A stretch of 64,000 nt of DNA from Corynebacterium variabile (GCF_006539825.1 NZ_BJNT01000016.1:48655-112654); one strand, 5' to 3'; shown: positions 18,497 to 27,342, numbered from the stretch's first letter. Notes: generated by a model not told the origin, from the sequence alone. Made by a program: numbers and translations.

Positions 18497-19005
18497 GCGA
18501 CATCGAGAACTACGAAGCTACCGACGCCGTGAGCGAGGAGTTCGTCGCCACCATCGGTGACACCGTCGCCGAGGTCGAGGAGACCGACGAGGCCACCCCG
18601 GCCGTCGCCGATCTCTACGAGGGCCCGATCCAGACCGTCGGCCGCCGCAAGGAGGCCGTCGTCCGCATCCGTATGGTCGCCGGCTCCGGCCAGTTCACCT
18701 GCAACGGTCGCACCCTGGAGGACTACTTCCCGAACAAGCTGCACCAGCAGCTGATCAAGGCTCCGCTGGTCCTGCTGGACCGCGAGAACCAGTTCGACTT
18801 CCAGGTCAACCTCAAGGGCGGTGGCCCCTCCGGCCAGGCCGGCGCGATGCGTCTGGCTATCTCCCGTGCCCTGAACAAGTACAACCCGGAGGAGCGGGCC
18901 GCCCTGAAGAAGGCCGGCTTCCTCACCCGTGACGCCCGTGCGGTCGAGCGCAAGAAGGCCGGTCTGCACAAGGCCCGTCGCGCCCCGCAGTACTCCAAGC
19001 GCTGA
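18493..19005 (+). CDS. rpsI: 30S ribosomal protein S9
   Basis: 170 residues. The core begins at about residue 46 ([20 protein letters not shown]) and ends RRAPQYSKR, whose basic tail reaches the P site in the 30S subunit. An acidic N-terminal extension of about 45 residues ([20 protein letters not shown]) precedes the core; such extensions are common in actinobacterial S9. The GTG start lies in the rplM stop. Confidence 0.96.
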   Translation: MSDIENYEATDAVSEEFVATIGDTVAEVEETDEATPAVADLYEGPIQTVGRRKEAVVRIRMVAGSGQFTCNGRTLEDYFPNKLHQQLIKAPLVLLDRENQFDFQVNLKGGGPSGQAGAMRLAISRALNKYNPEERAALKKAGFLTRDARAVERKKAGLHKARRAPQYSKR

Positions 19006-19068
19006 TTGTCCGGGGCCCTGCGCCCCGCCTGTCAGCCCTGGTGGGCTGTCCCGGTTTTCCGGGCAGAG

Positions 19069-19112
19069 ACGCCGTCCATGTCGCACCTCGTGTGCGCCGT
19101 GGGCGGCGTTTC
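19069..19112 (+). terminator. terminator-like hairpin after rpsI
   Basis: ACGCCGTCC (19069-19077) pairs with GGGCGGCGT (19101-19109) with G.U positions, enclosing an inner CGCAC/GTGCG stem, and TTT follows. Confidence 0.55.
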
Positions 19113-19136
19113 GCTGTCCGGGTCCGCGGTGTGCCG

Positions 19137-19196
19137 GCATCACGCAGCATGAGGCGGTTCCTTCCCCCGCTAGAACAGTCTCCGACTGCGTGATGC
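19137..19196. repeat. spaced perfect inverted repeat upstream of glmM
   Basis: GCATCACGCAG (19137-19147) and CTGCGTGATGC (19186-19196) are perfect 11-nt complements 38 nt apart. They lie upstream of the glmM promoter and could be operator half-sites or a cruciform. Confidence 0.55.
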
Positions 19197-19241
19197 AGAC
19201 ACGGTCCGGGCACCGACACGGGAACCAGACACCCCGACCAC

Positions 19242-19247
19242 TAGACT
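19242..19247 (+). promoter_or_regulatory. -10 hexamer TAGACT, leaderless glmM
   Basis: TAGACT ends 8 nt before the ATG of glmM, so the transcript should start at or next to the start codon. Confidence 0.6.
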
Positions 19248-19255
19248 GGCTCCCC

Positions 19256-20602
19256 ATGAGCAGACTTTTCGGAACTGACGGGGTGCGCGGTCTGGCCAAC
19301 CGCTCCCTGACCGCCCCCCTCGCCCTGCGGCTGGGGGCCGCTGCCGCACGCGTTCTCACCGAGACCTCCCCGAACTCCCAGCGCCGGCCTGTCGCCGTCA
19401 TCGGCCGGGACCCGCGGGTCTCCGGCGAGATGCTGGTCGCCGCCCTCTCGGCGGGCATGGCCTCCCAGGGCGTCGACGTCCTCAACGTCGGTGTCCTGCC
19501 GACCCCGGCCGTCGCCTTCCTCACCGACGATTACGGCGCGGACATGGGTGTGATGATCTCGGCGTCCCACAACCCGATGCCCGACAACGGCATCAAGTTC
19601 TTCGCCGCCGGCGGTCACAAGCTCGACGACACCGTCGAGGACGAAATTGAGGCCGCCATGCTGGACCTGGCGGAGACCGGCCCGACCGGCGCGGCCATCG
19701 GCCGGATCATCGAGGAATCCGGTGACGGCCTGGAGCGTTACCTGTTCCACCTGGCGTCCTCGGTGCCTGCGCCGCTCGACGGCATCCGTGTCGTCGTCGA
19801 CTGCGCCAACGGTGCCGCCAGCGAGGCCGCCCCGCAGGCCTACGCCCAGGCCGGGGCGGATGTCGTGGCGATCCACAACCACCCGAACTCCTACAACATC
19901 AACGACGACTGCGGGTCCACCCACATCAACGTCGTCCGGGACGCCGTCCTGGAGAACCACGCGGACCTCGGTCTCGCCCACGACGGTGACGCCGACCGCT
20001 GCCTCGCGGTGGACTCCGAGGGCAACATCATTGACGGCGACCAGATCATGGCGATCCTCGCGGTGGCGATGAAGGAGTCCGGCGAACTGCGCAGGAACAC
20101 CCTCGTCGCCACGGTCATGTCGAACCTGGGCCTGACGCTGGCGATGAAGGAGCAGGGGATCGAGCTGCGCCGGACGAAGGTCGGCGACCGTTACGTGCTC
20201 GCCGACCTCAACGCCCAGGACCTGTCCCTGGGCGGCGAGCAGTCCGGCCATGTCGTCATCCCGGCGCACGGGACGACCGGTGACGGCACGCTCACCGGTC
20301 TGTCGATCATGGCGCGGATGGCGGAGACCGGCCGGACCCTGCGTGAACTCGCGTCGGTGATGACCGTGCTGCCGCAGACCCTGGTCAATGTGCCGGTGGA
20401 GGACAAGGAGCGGATCCACACGTCCCCGGTCGTCGCCGAGGCTGTCGCCGAGGCGGAGAAGGAGCTGGGGGAGACCGGCCGGGTCCTGCTGCGCCCCAGT
20501 GGCACCGAGCAGGTCTACCGCGTCATGGTGGAGGCACACACCGCGGCCGATGCCAAGAAGATCGCCGGGCAGCTGGCGGCCGTGGTCATCTCCGAGGGCT
20601 GA
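19256..20602 (+). CDS. glmM: phosphoglucosamine mutase
   Basis: 448 residues. It starts [15 protein letters not shown], has the phosphoserine loop [13 protein letters not shown] with catalytic Ser104, the metal-binding loop DGDADRC, the sugar-binding GGEQSGH, and the phosphate-binding [17 protein letters not shown]. It converts glucosamine-6-phosphate to glucosamine-1-phosphate for UDP-GlcNAc and peptidoglycan. glmS, which makes its substrate, lies about 3 kb downstream. ATG 19256 fits both the family start and the adjacent TAGACT hexamer. Confidence 0.97.
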   Translation: MSRLFGTDGVRGLANRSLTAPLALRLGAAAARVLTETSPNSQRRPVAVIGRDPRVSGEMLVAALSAGMASQGVDVLNVGVLPTPAVAFLTDDYGADMGVMISASHNPMPDNGIKFFAAGGHKLDDTVEDEIEAAMLDLAETGPTGAAIGRIIEESGDGLERYLFHLASSVPAPLDGIRVVVDCANGAASEAAPQAYAQAGADVVAIHNHPNSYNINDDCGSTHINVVRDAVLENHADLGLAHDGDADRCLAVDSEGNIIDGDQIMAILAVAMKESGELRRNTLVATVMSNLGLTLAMKEQGIELRRTKVGDRYVLADLNAQDLSLGGEQSGHVVIPAHGTTGDGTLTGLSIMARMAETGRTLRELASVMTVLPQTLVNVPVEDKERIHTSPVVAEAVAEAEKELGETGRVLLRPSGTEQVYRVMVEAHTAADAKKIAGQLAAVVISEG

Positions 20603-20708
20603 TCTCTCCGGGGGAGTTCGGGTACCGGGGGAACCTTCCCGGCCCCGGTGGAGTCCAACAGTGGTATGACTGTCCGCCGTTGGGGCGCGGCAGGGGAGGA
20701 GGACCACT

Positions 20709-21050
20709 GTGAAGACCCGTACGGACAGGATGTCCGTGGACCCGGACAGGGGGAGGGACGCCGTCGCCGCTGCACTGGCCGCGGTCGACGCCGTCGGACC
20801 GGGGACGCATCCACCAACGTCAGGAACGTCCCCCGAGGCGTCCTTCGGACGGGGCCTGGGGGCCAGGGGAGCGGCTGTCGTCGCACTGCTGTCCGGGGCA
20901 CAGGACACCCGGGCACGGCACCTGCGCAGGATCCGGGCGGGACTGGAGGACGCCAGACAGTCGGTGCAACGAATCTCCGGGGCGGACCACCGAGCGGCAG
21001 GGGCGGTCGCAGACGCCGGGAAACCGACCGGGGACGGTGATCACCGGTGA
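20709..21050 (+). CDS. hypothetical protein, first gene of a three-gene operon
   Basis: 113 residues, not recognised. It is Ala/Arg/Gly-rich, with a probable helix in the N-terminal part (GRDAVAAALAAVDAVG) and another in the C-terminal half (DTRARHLRRIRAGLEDARQSVQRI), and no signal peptide. The size and helical layout loosely recall small ESX-associated proteins of the EspC type, but no diagnostic motif is present. The GTG start follows GGAGGA. Its stop overlaps the next GTG, so it is coupled to the second gene. Confidence 0.55.
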   Translation: MKTRTDRMSVDPDRGRDAVAAALAAVDAVGPGTHPPTSGTSPEASFGRGLGARGAAVVALLSGAQDTRARHLRRIRAGLEDARQSVQRISGADHRAAGAVADAGKPTGDGDHR

Positions 21051-22123
21051 CCACTGTCGACACCACTCGGACGGACGTCGCCCTCGGCACACTCGCCGCC
21101 ACTGCGGAACAGACCGGCTGCCCACCTGAACCGGTGCGGCGGATGTGCGACCTGGCGGACTTCACCCGGGGCATGGACACCACCGCCATCACCGCGATCG
21201 CCGGTGCCGGCAGCATGGCCATGGACGCCGCCGCCCAGATCGCCCCACTTGTCACCGAGGCGGCCGGGGCACTCGACGGCATCGGCGGAGGGGTGCCGAG
21301 CCAGGGCCTCTATGGCGCCGGGGACGCCCTGGCCTCCCACACAGGGCTCTGCCAGGACGCGGTGAACTCGGTGGGCAGCTGTGCCGGGGCGATGGACCAG
21401 CTGACCGTCGGCTGCGCGGGGGAGATCAGTGCGCTGGTCGAGGAGGTGTGCGGACTGGCGTCCACCGCCCTGGCCTGTGGCGCCGGGGACGCCGCCGCCG
21501 GGATGGTGGAGGGGGCGGTGACGGCGGTGTCCGAGATGCTCGGTCAGCGCAACAGCGGACTGGAGGCCCTGGTCGACATCACTGTCGGTGACTGTCTCCC
21601 TGCCGCTGACGACATGCTCCTCACCGGTGCAGCCGGTGCAGCCGGACTGGCACTGGGGGTCGGTGCCGCCGTCGTCGTCGGTGGCGCCGTGGAGCTGGCG
21701 GCGGAGTTCACCGCGGACACGTCCGTCGAGCCGTCGGGCTGCCCGGAACAGACACCTGAGCCGGCCTGTCCGGAACCCCGGCCGGAACCCCAGCCGGAGC
21801 CGGAATGCGTCGAGCCGGCCGCTGAACCGGAACCCGCACCGGAACCCGCACCGGAACCCGCACCGGAATCCAGCGTGGACCCGGTCCACGGTTTCGACAA
21901 GGCAGACCGGGTGCCGGACGCTCCGGGAAGCCCGGCCACCGTCGCCGACCAGCCGGTCTCGCCGGCCGCTGTCGGGGAGACCCCGGAGACCGGGGTACCG
22001 GCTGCACCACCGGAGGCATCCTCGGCCACGGACGCCGCGACTGACGGCTGGAACCCGGATATCTGGACCACCGGAACCGGCGACCCCACCGGAACCGCGC
22101 CCGAGTCCGCCGATGCCTGGTGA
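21047..22123 (+). CDS. hypothetical Cys-containing protein with Pro/Glu-rich tail
   Basis: 358 residues, not recognised. Residues 1-220 are Ala/Gly-rich and helical, with about eight scattered cysteines (TGC, RMC, GLC, GSCAG, GCAG, EEVC, LAC, GDC), unusual for a cytoplasmic actinobacterial protein. A hydrophobic stretch (GAAGLALGVGAAVVVGGAV) near residue 210 may be a membrane helix. After it comes a Pro/Glu repeat region (EPAPEPAPEPAPE) and a Ser/Thr/Pro tail ending ESADAW. The layout suggests a surface or secreted protein, possibly exported by the neighbouring ESX-4 system. That is inference; no YxxxD/E signal is seen. Confidence 0.55.
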   Translation: MTTVDTTRTDVALGTLAATAEQTGCPPEPVRRMCDLADFTRGMDTTAITAIAGAGSMAMDAAAQIAPLVTEAAGALDGIGGGVPSQGLYGAGDALASHTGLCQDAVNSVGSCAGAMDQLTVGCAGEISALVEEVCGLASTALACGAGDAAAGMVEGAVTAVSEMLGQRNSGLEALVDITVGDCLPAADDMLLTGAAGAAGLALGVGAAVVVGGAVELAAEFTADTSVEPSGCPEQTPEPACPEPRPEPQPEPECVEPAAEPEPAPEPAPEPAPESSVDPVHGFDKADRVPDAPGSPATVADQPVSPAAVGETPETGVPAAPPEASSATDAATDGWNPDIWTTGTGDPTGTAPESADAW

Positions 22124-22157
22124 CCGGCACCGGGCCCACCTGAACAGGAGAGAGAAC

Positions 22158-22508
22158 GTGACAGAGATCGCACGCCCCACACAGATGAGTGACACGCACC
22201 GGGCGGTGATGGACGAGTACCTCGGCAGTATGCGCCGGGTCAGCGAGGACTTCGTCGAGGCCTACCGCGCCCAGACCGAGGTTCTGCGGAAGTTCACCGC
22301 CGAGGTGGAGGCGGTGATGGCGGACAAGGATCTTCCGGACAACCTCCGCCGGAGCCTCGAAAAGGTTGCCGAACAGGCGGACCGGGGCGGGACTGCTGAG
22401 GAGCCCGCCCCGACATCCCGTCCGTCACCCCCGCAGACGGACCACCGGACCCCTACGGTCCGGCAGGGAAGGTCTCCCGACGACCTGTTCAACGCCCGGG
22501 TCCACTGA
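22158..22508 (+). CDS. hypothetical helical protein, third gene of the operon
   Basis: 116 residues, not recognised. The first 75 residues are helical and charged (HRAVMDEYLGSMRRVSEDFVEAYRAQTEVLRKF), the last 40 are a disordered Pro/Thr/Arg tail ending in LFNARVH. A GTG start follows AGGAGA by 6 nt. It lies 34 nt after the Pro/Glu-rich gene and so completes a three-gene operon downstream of glmM. It may be a partner or chaperone for the preceding protein, judged from position only. Confidence 0.55.
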   Translation: MTEIARPTQMSDTHRAVMDEYLGSMRRVSEDFVEAYRAQTEVLRKFTAEVEAVMADKDLPDNLRRSLEKVAEQADRGGTAEEPAPTSRPSPPQTDHRTPTVRQGRSPDDLFNARVH

Positions 22509-22515
22509 CCGCAGG

Positions 22516-23469
22516 TCAGCGGTGCAGGATCGCGTCCTGCAGCTTCTCGCCCGGGTCGAAGAACTCGGGGAAGGACTCGAAGAGTTCCCGACGCGTCGCC
22601 GTCGAGGTGCCCTTGATGTCGGGGAGGTCCGCACCGAACCGGTGCAGCGGGGTGAAGGCCTTCGCCTCCCTGGTGTCCACCGCGCCGTCGCCGGCGATGA
22701 AGCCGATGATGAGGGCACGGATCAGGTCCTGGACGGCGAACTCGAGGCCCGCACCACCGAGGCCGACCTTGCGCAGCACCGGCTCGCTGAACCCGGCCGG
22801 GCTGCCCTTGAGGATCTTCCGGTAACCCACCGGGCCACGCCAGTTCGCCGCGAGGCGTCCCGCGTTGCCGGTGGGTACCGATCCGGGGCGCCCCGCATCC
22901 AGCACGAGGGCGGGTGCCTCGACGACACGGGCGGCCTCGTAGCAGCTCGGGGTGGTGTCCGAGGGGTACACGGCGATGACGCCGGCCAGGGACGGGGTGT
23001 CGCCGGACCCCGGGGAGGTGACCGGGCGACCCGTGGCCGTCAGTACCGCCGCACCGGCGCCCATGCCGTGACCGGCGAGGTACAGACGGTTGACGTCGAC
23101 GACCGTGGCACCGTCACCGAGCTTCACGCCGGCGAGGATCGTCAGCGAGGACTCCAGGTCGGCGGCGAAACCACGGTGGTCGGGCCGGAAGCCGGTCTCG
23201 GTGTCCGGGGCTGCCACGGCGATACCCCAGCTCGCGAGGTTCCGCAGCGTGACGTGGTACGCGTCCGCGGAGATCCGCCAGTCGTGCGCGAACACCAGAC
23301 CGGGCACCGAGGTGCGCTTCTTACGGCCGGTGCGTCCGGCACCACCGGATCCGTTGACAGGGACGTAGACCCGCCCCGGCAGTCCGGCGACACCGAGGTC
23401 GCCGACCCGGACGTCGTAGGGACCGGGCCTGCCGAGTCGGGCGATCAGGTTCTTCACATTCTCAGCCAC
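22516..23469 (-). CDS. alpha/beta-hydrolase-fold protein lacking the nucleophile serine
   Basis: 317 residues. The fold is visible in VPGLVFAHDWRISADAYH (oxyanion strand), then IAVAAPDTE, and the nucleophile elbow LYLAGHGMGAGAAV. In dienelactone/PET-hydrolase-like enzymes the elbow reads G-H-S-M-G; here Ser is replaced by Gly (GHGMG), so ordinary esterase activity is doubtful. A histidine and aspartates that could belong to the triad remain. GTG 23469 is supported by TAGTAT 7 nt upstream (minus strand). It converges on the operon after glmM with an 7-bp gap. Confidence 0.75.
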   Translation of the reverse strand: MAENVKNLIARLGRPGPYDVRVGDLGVAGLPGRVYVPVNGSGGAGRTGRKKRTSVPGLVFAHDWRISADAYHVTLRNLASWGIAVAAPDTETGFRPDHRGFAADLESSLTILAGVKLGDGATVVDVNRLYLAGHGMGAGAAVLTATGRPVTSPGSGDTPSLAGVIAVYPSDTTPSCYEAARVVEAPALVLDAGRPGSVPTGNAGRLAANWRGPVGYRKILKGSPAGFSEPVLRKVGLGGAGLEFAVQDLIRALIIGFIAGDGAVDTREAKAFTPLHRFGADLPDIKGTSTATRRELFESFPEFFDPGEKLQDAILHR

Positions 23470-23476
23470 GGTCCCA

Positions 23477-23482
23477 ATACTA
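23477..23482 (-). promoter_or_regulatory. -10 hexamer TAGTAT (minus strand), leaderless hydrolase gene
   Basis: TAGTAT lies 7 nt upstream of the GTG at 23469 on the minus strand. Confidence 0.55.
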
Positions 23483-23515
23483 GGGGATGGGTATGCCGGA
23501 GGGTCCGGACCCGTG

Positions 23516-23548
23516 CATACCGAGGGCATACCGAGGGCATACCGAGGA
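23516..23548. repeat. three tandem copies of CATACCGAGGG
   Basis: The 11-bp unit occurs at 23516-23526 and 23527-23537, with a third copy (23538-23548) that differs at its last base. The array lies in the 152-bp gap between the divergent hydrolase gene and glmS. Confidence 0.8.
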
Positions 23549-23608
23549 CTTCCCGGCCCCGTACCGGCATGGGGCCTACCGGAGTAACCCCCCGAACGTC
23601 CGTCTCGG

Positions 23609-23614
23609 TAGGGT
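23609..23614 (+). promoter_or_regulatory. -10 hexamer TAGGGT, leaderless glmS
   Basis: TAGGGT ends 7 nt before the glmS ATG. A leaderless message leaves no room for a glmS ribozyme. Confidence 0.6.
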
Positions 23615-23621
23615 GGTCCGC

Positions 23622-25505
23622 ATGTGTGGAATCGTTGGTTACGTCGGAGATGCGGCACGTAACGTCAGTGCGCTCGACATCGGTCTGGACGCGCTGGCGC
23701 GTATGGAGTACCGGGGGTATGACTCCGCGGGAATCGCGGTGGTGCGTCCCGGTGAGCTCGAGGTGGAGAAGAAGGCCGGCAAACTGGCGAACCTGCTGGA
23801 CCAGATCGACGCGGCCGGGGGCAGGGACAGTGACCGCTTCGCCGGTGCGACCTGCATCGGACACACCCGTTGGGCCACCCACGGCCGCCCGAACGACTCG
23901 AACGCCCACCCGCACGTCTCCTATGACGGCAAGGCCGCGATCGTCCACAACGGCATCATCGAGAACTTCGCCGAGCTGCGCGCCGAGATCGAGGCCGCCG
24001 GTATCGAGCTGACCAGTGAGACCGACTCCGAGGTCGCCGCCCACCTCGTCGCCCTGGCCTACAACGGTGGCCCGACCGCCGGCGACTTCGAGGCGTCCGC
24101 CCTCGCGGTGCTGCGTCGTCTCGAGGGTGCCTTCACCCTCCTGTTCACCCACGTCGACGAGCCGGGCAAGATCGTCGCCGGACGCCGTTCCACCCCGCTG
24201 ATCGTCGGCGTCGGTGAGGACGAGATGTTCCTCGGTTCCGATGTCGCCGCCTTCATCGCCCACACCCGCAAGGCCGTCGAGCTCGGTCAGGACAACGTCG
24301 TCGTCATCACCAGGGACGACTACCGGGTCATGGACTTCGACGGCACCCCAACCGAGGGTCGACCCTTCGACATCGACTGGGACCTGGAGGCCGCCGAGAA
24401 GGGCGGTTTCGACTCCTTCATGATGAAGGAGATCTTCGAGCAGCCCGCCGCCATCCGCGACACCCTCGCCGGCCACTTCGTCGACGGCCACGTCGTCCTC
24501 GACGAGCAGCGCATCTCCGACGAGGACCTGCGCCAGGTGGAGAAGGTCTTCGTCGTCGCCTGTGGCTCGGCCTACCACTCCGGCCTGCTGGCCAAGTACG
24601 CCATCGAGCACTGGGTGCGGCTGCCTGTCGAAATCGAGGTCGCCAGTGAGTTCCGCTACCGTGACCCGGTACTCGACAAGCAGACCCTCGTCGTCGCCGT
24701 CTCCCAGTCCGGTGAGACCGCCGACACCCTCGAGGCGGTCCGCCACGCCAAGTCCCAGGGCGCGCGCGTTCTGGCGGTCTGCAACACCAACGGTTCGCAG
24801 ATCCCCCGCGAGTCGGACGCCGTGCTCTACACCCACGCCGGCCCGGAGATCGGCGTGGCGTCCACCAAGGCCTTCCTCGCACAGATCGCGGCGAACTACA
24901 TCGTCGGTCTGGCGCTGGCGCAGGCCCGTGGCACGAAGTACCCTGACGAGATCGAGGACATCTTCGACCAGCTCGAGGCCATCCCGGCGAAGATCGAGAA
25001 GACGCTGGAGCTCAAGGACCGGATCCACGGACTCGCCGAGGAACTCGGCCCGATCCCGACGATGCTCTTCCTCGGCCGCCACGTCGGCTACCCGGTGGCG
25101 TTGGAGGGCGCGCTCAAGCTCAAGGAACTGGCCTACATCCACGCCGAAGGCTTCCCCGCCGGGGAGCTCAAGCACGGCCCGATCGCGCTGATCGAGGACG
25201 ACCTGCCGGTCGTCGTCGTGGTGCCTTCCCCGCAGGGACGCGAGATCCTGCACTCCAAGATCGTCACGAACATCCAGGAGATCCGGGCCCGCGGCGCGAA
25301 GACCATCGTCATCGCCGAAGAGGGCGACGAGTCGGTGAAGCCCTACGCGAACTTCCTGCTCGAGATCCCGGCCTCCGGCACGCTGCTGCAGCCGCTGCTG
25401 TCCACGGTGCCGCTGCAGTTCCTCTCCGCCGAGATCGCCCGCCAGTGCGGCAACACCGACATCGACAAGCCCCGCAACCTGGCCAAGTCGGTCACCGTCG
25501 AGTAG
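23622..25505 (+). CDS. glmS: glutamine--fructose-6-phosphate aminotransferase (isomerizing)
   Basis: 627 residues. The N-terminal class II glutaminase domain begins MCGIVGYVGD with catalytic Cys2, and includes GHTRWATHGRPNDSNAHPH. The C-terminal half holds two SIS sugar-isomerase domains (ACGSAYHSGLLAKY, then SQSGETADTLEA and GRHVGYPVALEGALKLKELAYIHAE). It makes glucosamine-6-phosphate from fructose-6-phosphate and glutamine, the first step to UDP-GlcNAc. The mature N terminus must begin at Cys2, which fixes the start. Confidence 0.97.
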   Translation: MCGIVGYVGDAARNVSALDIGLDALARMEYRGYDSAGIAVVRPGELEVEKKAGKLANLLDQIDAAGGRDSDRFAGATCIGHTRWATHGRPNDSNAHPHVSYDGKAAIVHNGIIENFAELRAEIEAAGIELTSETDSEVAAHLVALAYNGGPTAGDFEASALAVLRRLEGAFTLLFTHVDEPGKIVAGRRSTPLIVGVGEDEMFLGSDVAAFIAHTRKAVELGQDNVVVITRDDYRVMDFDGTPTEGRPFDIDWDLEAAEKGGFDSFMMKEIFEQPAAIRDTLAGHFVDGHVVLDEQRISDEDLRQVEKVFVVACGSAYHSGLLAKYAIEHWVRLPVEIEVASEFRYRDPVLDKQTLVVAVSQSGETADTLEAVRHAKSQGARVLAVCNTNGSQIPRESDAVLYTHAGPEIGVASTKAFLAQIAANYIVGLALAQARGTKYPDEIEDIFDQLEAIPAKIEKTLELKDRIHGLAEELGPIPTMLFLGRHVGYPVALEGALKLKELAYIHAEGFPAGELKHGPIALIEDDLPVVVVVPSPQGREILHSKIVTNIQEIRARGAKTIVIAEEGDESVKPYANFLLEIPASGTLLQPLLSTVPLQFLSAEIARQCGNTDIDKPRNLAKSVTVE

Positions 25506-25533
25506 CCACCACACAGAACGAAGGAACGGAACC

Positions 25534-26691
25534 ACGAACACCACGCACGTCCTCGCTGAAACAGTCATCGACCTCAATGCGGTGGCGCACAATGTGCGCA
25601 CGTTGGCGGGGCTCGTCGCCCCGGCCGGCGTCATGGCCGTGGTGAAGGCCGACGCCTACAACCACGGCATGGCCGATGTGGCCCGTACCGCGGTGGACGC
25701 CGGCGCCGCAGAGCTCGGCGTCGCCACCCTCGGTGAGGCTCTCGCGCTGCGGGACGCCGGGGTCAGCGCCCCGGTCACCGCGTGGATATGGATCGTCGGG
25801 GAGGACCTGCGCGGGGCCGCCGAACAGGACATCACCCTCGGCATCCCCTCGCTGGCGCACCTGGAGGCCGCGGTTACCACCGCCGCCGGGTCCGCCGAGG
25901 CAGGACGCCCGCTGAAGGTCGGTCTGATGGTGGACACCGGACTGTCCCGCTCCGGCATCAGCCCGACGGAGTGGCCCGCCGCCCTGGACGCCGCCGAGGC
26001 CGCGGTCGACGCCGGACTGATCGACGTCACCGGCCTGTTCTCCCACTTCGCCAGTGCGGATGACCCGATGTCACCGACGACGGATCTGCAGGAGAAGCGG
26101 TTCTCCGCCCGGATCGGGGAGTGCCGTGCCCGTGGCATCGACGTCCCGGTCAACCACATCGCCAACACCCCGGCAGCCCTCTCGCGGGTCGACCTGCGCC
26201 ACGAGATGGTGCGTCCCGGCGTCGGGATCTACGGGGTGGACCCGTGTGCGATCCCCAGCGGCGTGGAGCTGCGTCCCGCGATGACGCTGCGCGCGAAGGT
26301 CGTCACCACCCGCATCGTCGAGAAGGGTGAGGGTGTCAGCTACGGTCACCACTGGATCGCTCCGGAGGACCACTGCACCGCTGTGGTCGCCATGGGCTAC
26401 GCCGACGGCCTGCCCCGGGCGATGTCCGGCAACTTCGGCGTGGCCATCGACGGCACCTGGTACCCGCAGATCGGTCGGGTCTGCATGGACCAGATCGTCG
26501 TCGACCTCGGGCCCGTGGCTGACGAGGGCCCGGGCGCGTCGGTGCGTCCCGGCGACTGGGCGGTCATCTTCGGCGAGGGAGGACGCAGCGTCCGCGAGAT
26601 CGCGGACGCCGCGGGCACCATCGACTACGAGATCCTCACCATGCCGCGCGGCGGCCGTGTCGCCCGCCGGACCATTCCTGTGGCGGAGTGA
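25534..26691 (+). CDS. alr: alanine racemase, apparently with an ACG start codon
   Basis: PLP-dependent racemase making D-alanine for peptidoglycan. The PLP lysine is in AVVKADAYNHG, and the C-terminal domain has GVSYGHHWIAPED (catalytic Tyr) and GRVCMDQIVVDLG. The family's N-terminal strand is present as TVIDLNAVAHNVRTL, but no ATG, GTG or TTG lies in frame before it. The nearest canonical start, GTG 25582, falls inside that strand. ACG 25534, 8 nt after GAAGGA, would give a normal N terminus (385 residues). A sequence error or mutation from ATG is also possible. It follows glmS by 28 nt and precedes tsaE by 3 nt. Confidence 0.9.
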   Translation, partial: TNTTHVLAETVIDLNAVAHNVRTLAGLVAPAGVMAVVKADAYNHGMADVARTAVDAGAAELGVATLGEALALRDAGVSAPVTAWIWIVGEDLRGAAEQDITLGIPSLAHLEAAVTTAAGSAEAGRPLKVGLMVDTGLSRSGISPTEWPAALDAAEAAVDAGLIDVTGLFSHFASADDPMSPTTDLQEKRFSARIGECRARGIDVPVNHIANTPAALSRVDLRHEMVRPGVGIYGVDPCAIPSGVELRPAMTLRAKVVTTRIVEKGEGVSYGHHWIAPEDHCTAVVAMGYADGLPRAMSGNFGVAIDGTWYPQIGRVCMDQIVVDLGPVADEGPGASVRPGDWAVIFGEGGRSVREIADAAGTIDYEILTMPRGGRVARRTIPVAE

Positions 26692-26694
26692 ACC

Positions 26695-27273
26695 GTGGGC
26701 GCCGACTTCACCGCTGACTTCACCGCCCCGTCCGGGACAGCGCCGGCGTCCTCCGCCGAGGCCATGCGCGACCTCGGCGAGCAGCTCGGCGCGGTTCTGC
26801 AGGCCGGTGACGTGGTCGTGCTCACCGGGCCGCTGGGTGCGGGGAAGACCACCTTCACCCAGGGACTCGTCCGCGGACTGGGGGCGACGGGGCGCGTGCA
26901 GTCGCCGACGTTCACCATCATCCGCGAGCACAAGGCAGGCACCCGTTCCGACGGTTCCGCCGGGGTCGGCCTGCTCCACATGGACGCCTACCGGCTGCTC
27001 GGGGACGCCGTGCACACCGCCGTCAGTGAGGGCGGGGCGGACATCCCCCGTGAGGCGGTACTCGACATCCTGGAGTCCCTCGACGTCGATGACGACCTGG
27101 GGGACCGGGTGCTCGTCGCGGAGTGGGGCAGGGGAGTGGTGGAGACGTTGTCGACCCGGGTCATCGACGTGGAGATCGTGCGCGACGGCGGAGACGGTAG
27201 CGGGAACCCTGATGCTCTGGCTGACGATGATGAACCCCGTGACCTGCGGTGGACCTGGCTCGACCGGCACTAG
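26695..27273 (+). CDS. tsaE: tRNA t6A biosynthesis ATPase TsaE
   Basis: 192 residues, with the P-loop GPLGAGKTTFTQGLVRGLG and the conserved SPTFTIIREH, then HMDAYRL and the Asp/Glu-rich VAEWGRGV. TsaE is the ATPase that regenerates the TsaB-TsaD complex during synthesis of N6-threonylcarbamoyladenosine at position 37 of ANN-decoding tRNAs. It starts at GTG 26695, 3 nt after alr, the standard actinobacterial arrangement. The TsaB/TsaD partners follow in a single fused gene. Confidence 0.93.
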   Translation: MGADFTADFTAPSGTAPASSAEAMRDLGEQLGAVLQAGDVVVLTGPLGAGKTTFTQGLVRGLGATGRVQSPTFTIIREHKAGTRSDGSAGVGLLHMDAYRLLGDAVHTAVSEGGADIPREAVLDILESLDVDDDLGDRVLVAEWGRGVVETLSTRVIDVEIVRDGGDGSGNPDALADDDEPRDLRWTWLDRH

Positions 27274-27288
27274 TCACTGTTTGTGACT
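27272..27288 (+). terminator. small hairpin at the tsaE stop
   Basis: AGTCAC (27272-27277) and GTGACT (27283-27288) with a 5-nt loop overlap the TAG stop. The stem is short and C-rich sequence follows, so termination is uncertain. Confidence 0.35.
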
Positions 27289-27342
27289 CCCCCTTAGTTA
27301 AACCCCCGACAGGGTTCTCCGGGGGAAATAAGGCGCACGGGA

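Noticed and set aside
23485..23621. glmS ribozyme or other leader RNA before glmS
   Set aside because: The -10 hexamer ends 7 nt before the ATG, so the message is probably leaderless and there is no room for a ribozyme.
23454..25634. 726-codon minus-strand frame opposite glmS
   Set aside because: Antisense shadow, low-complexity Asp/Val/Leu-rich sequence, no start signals.
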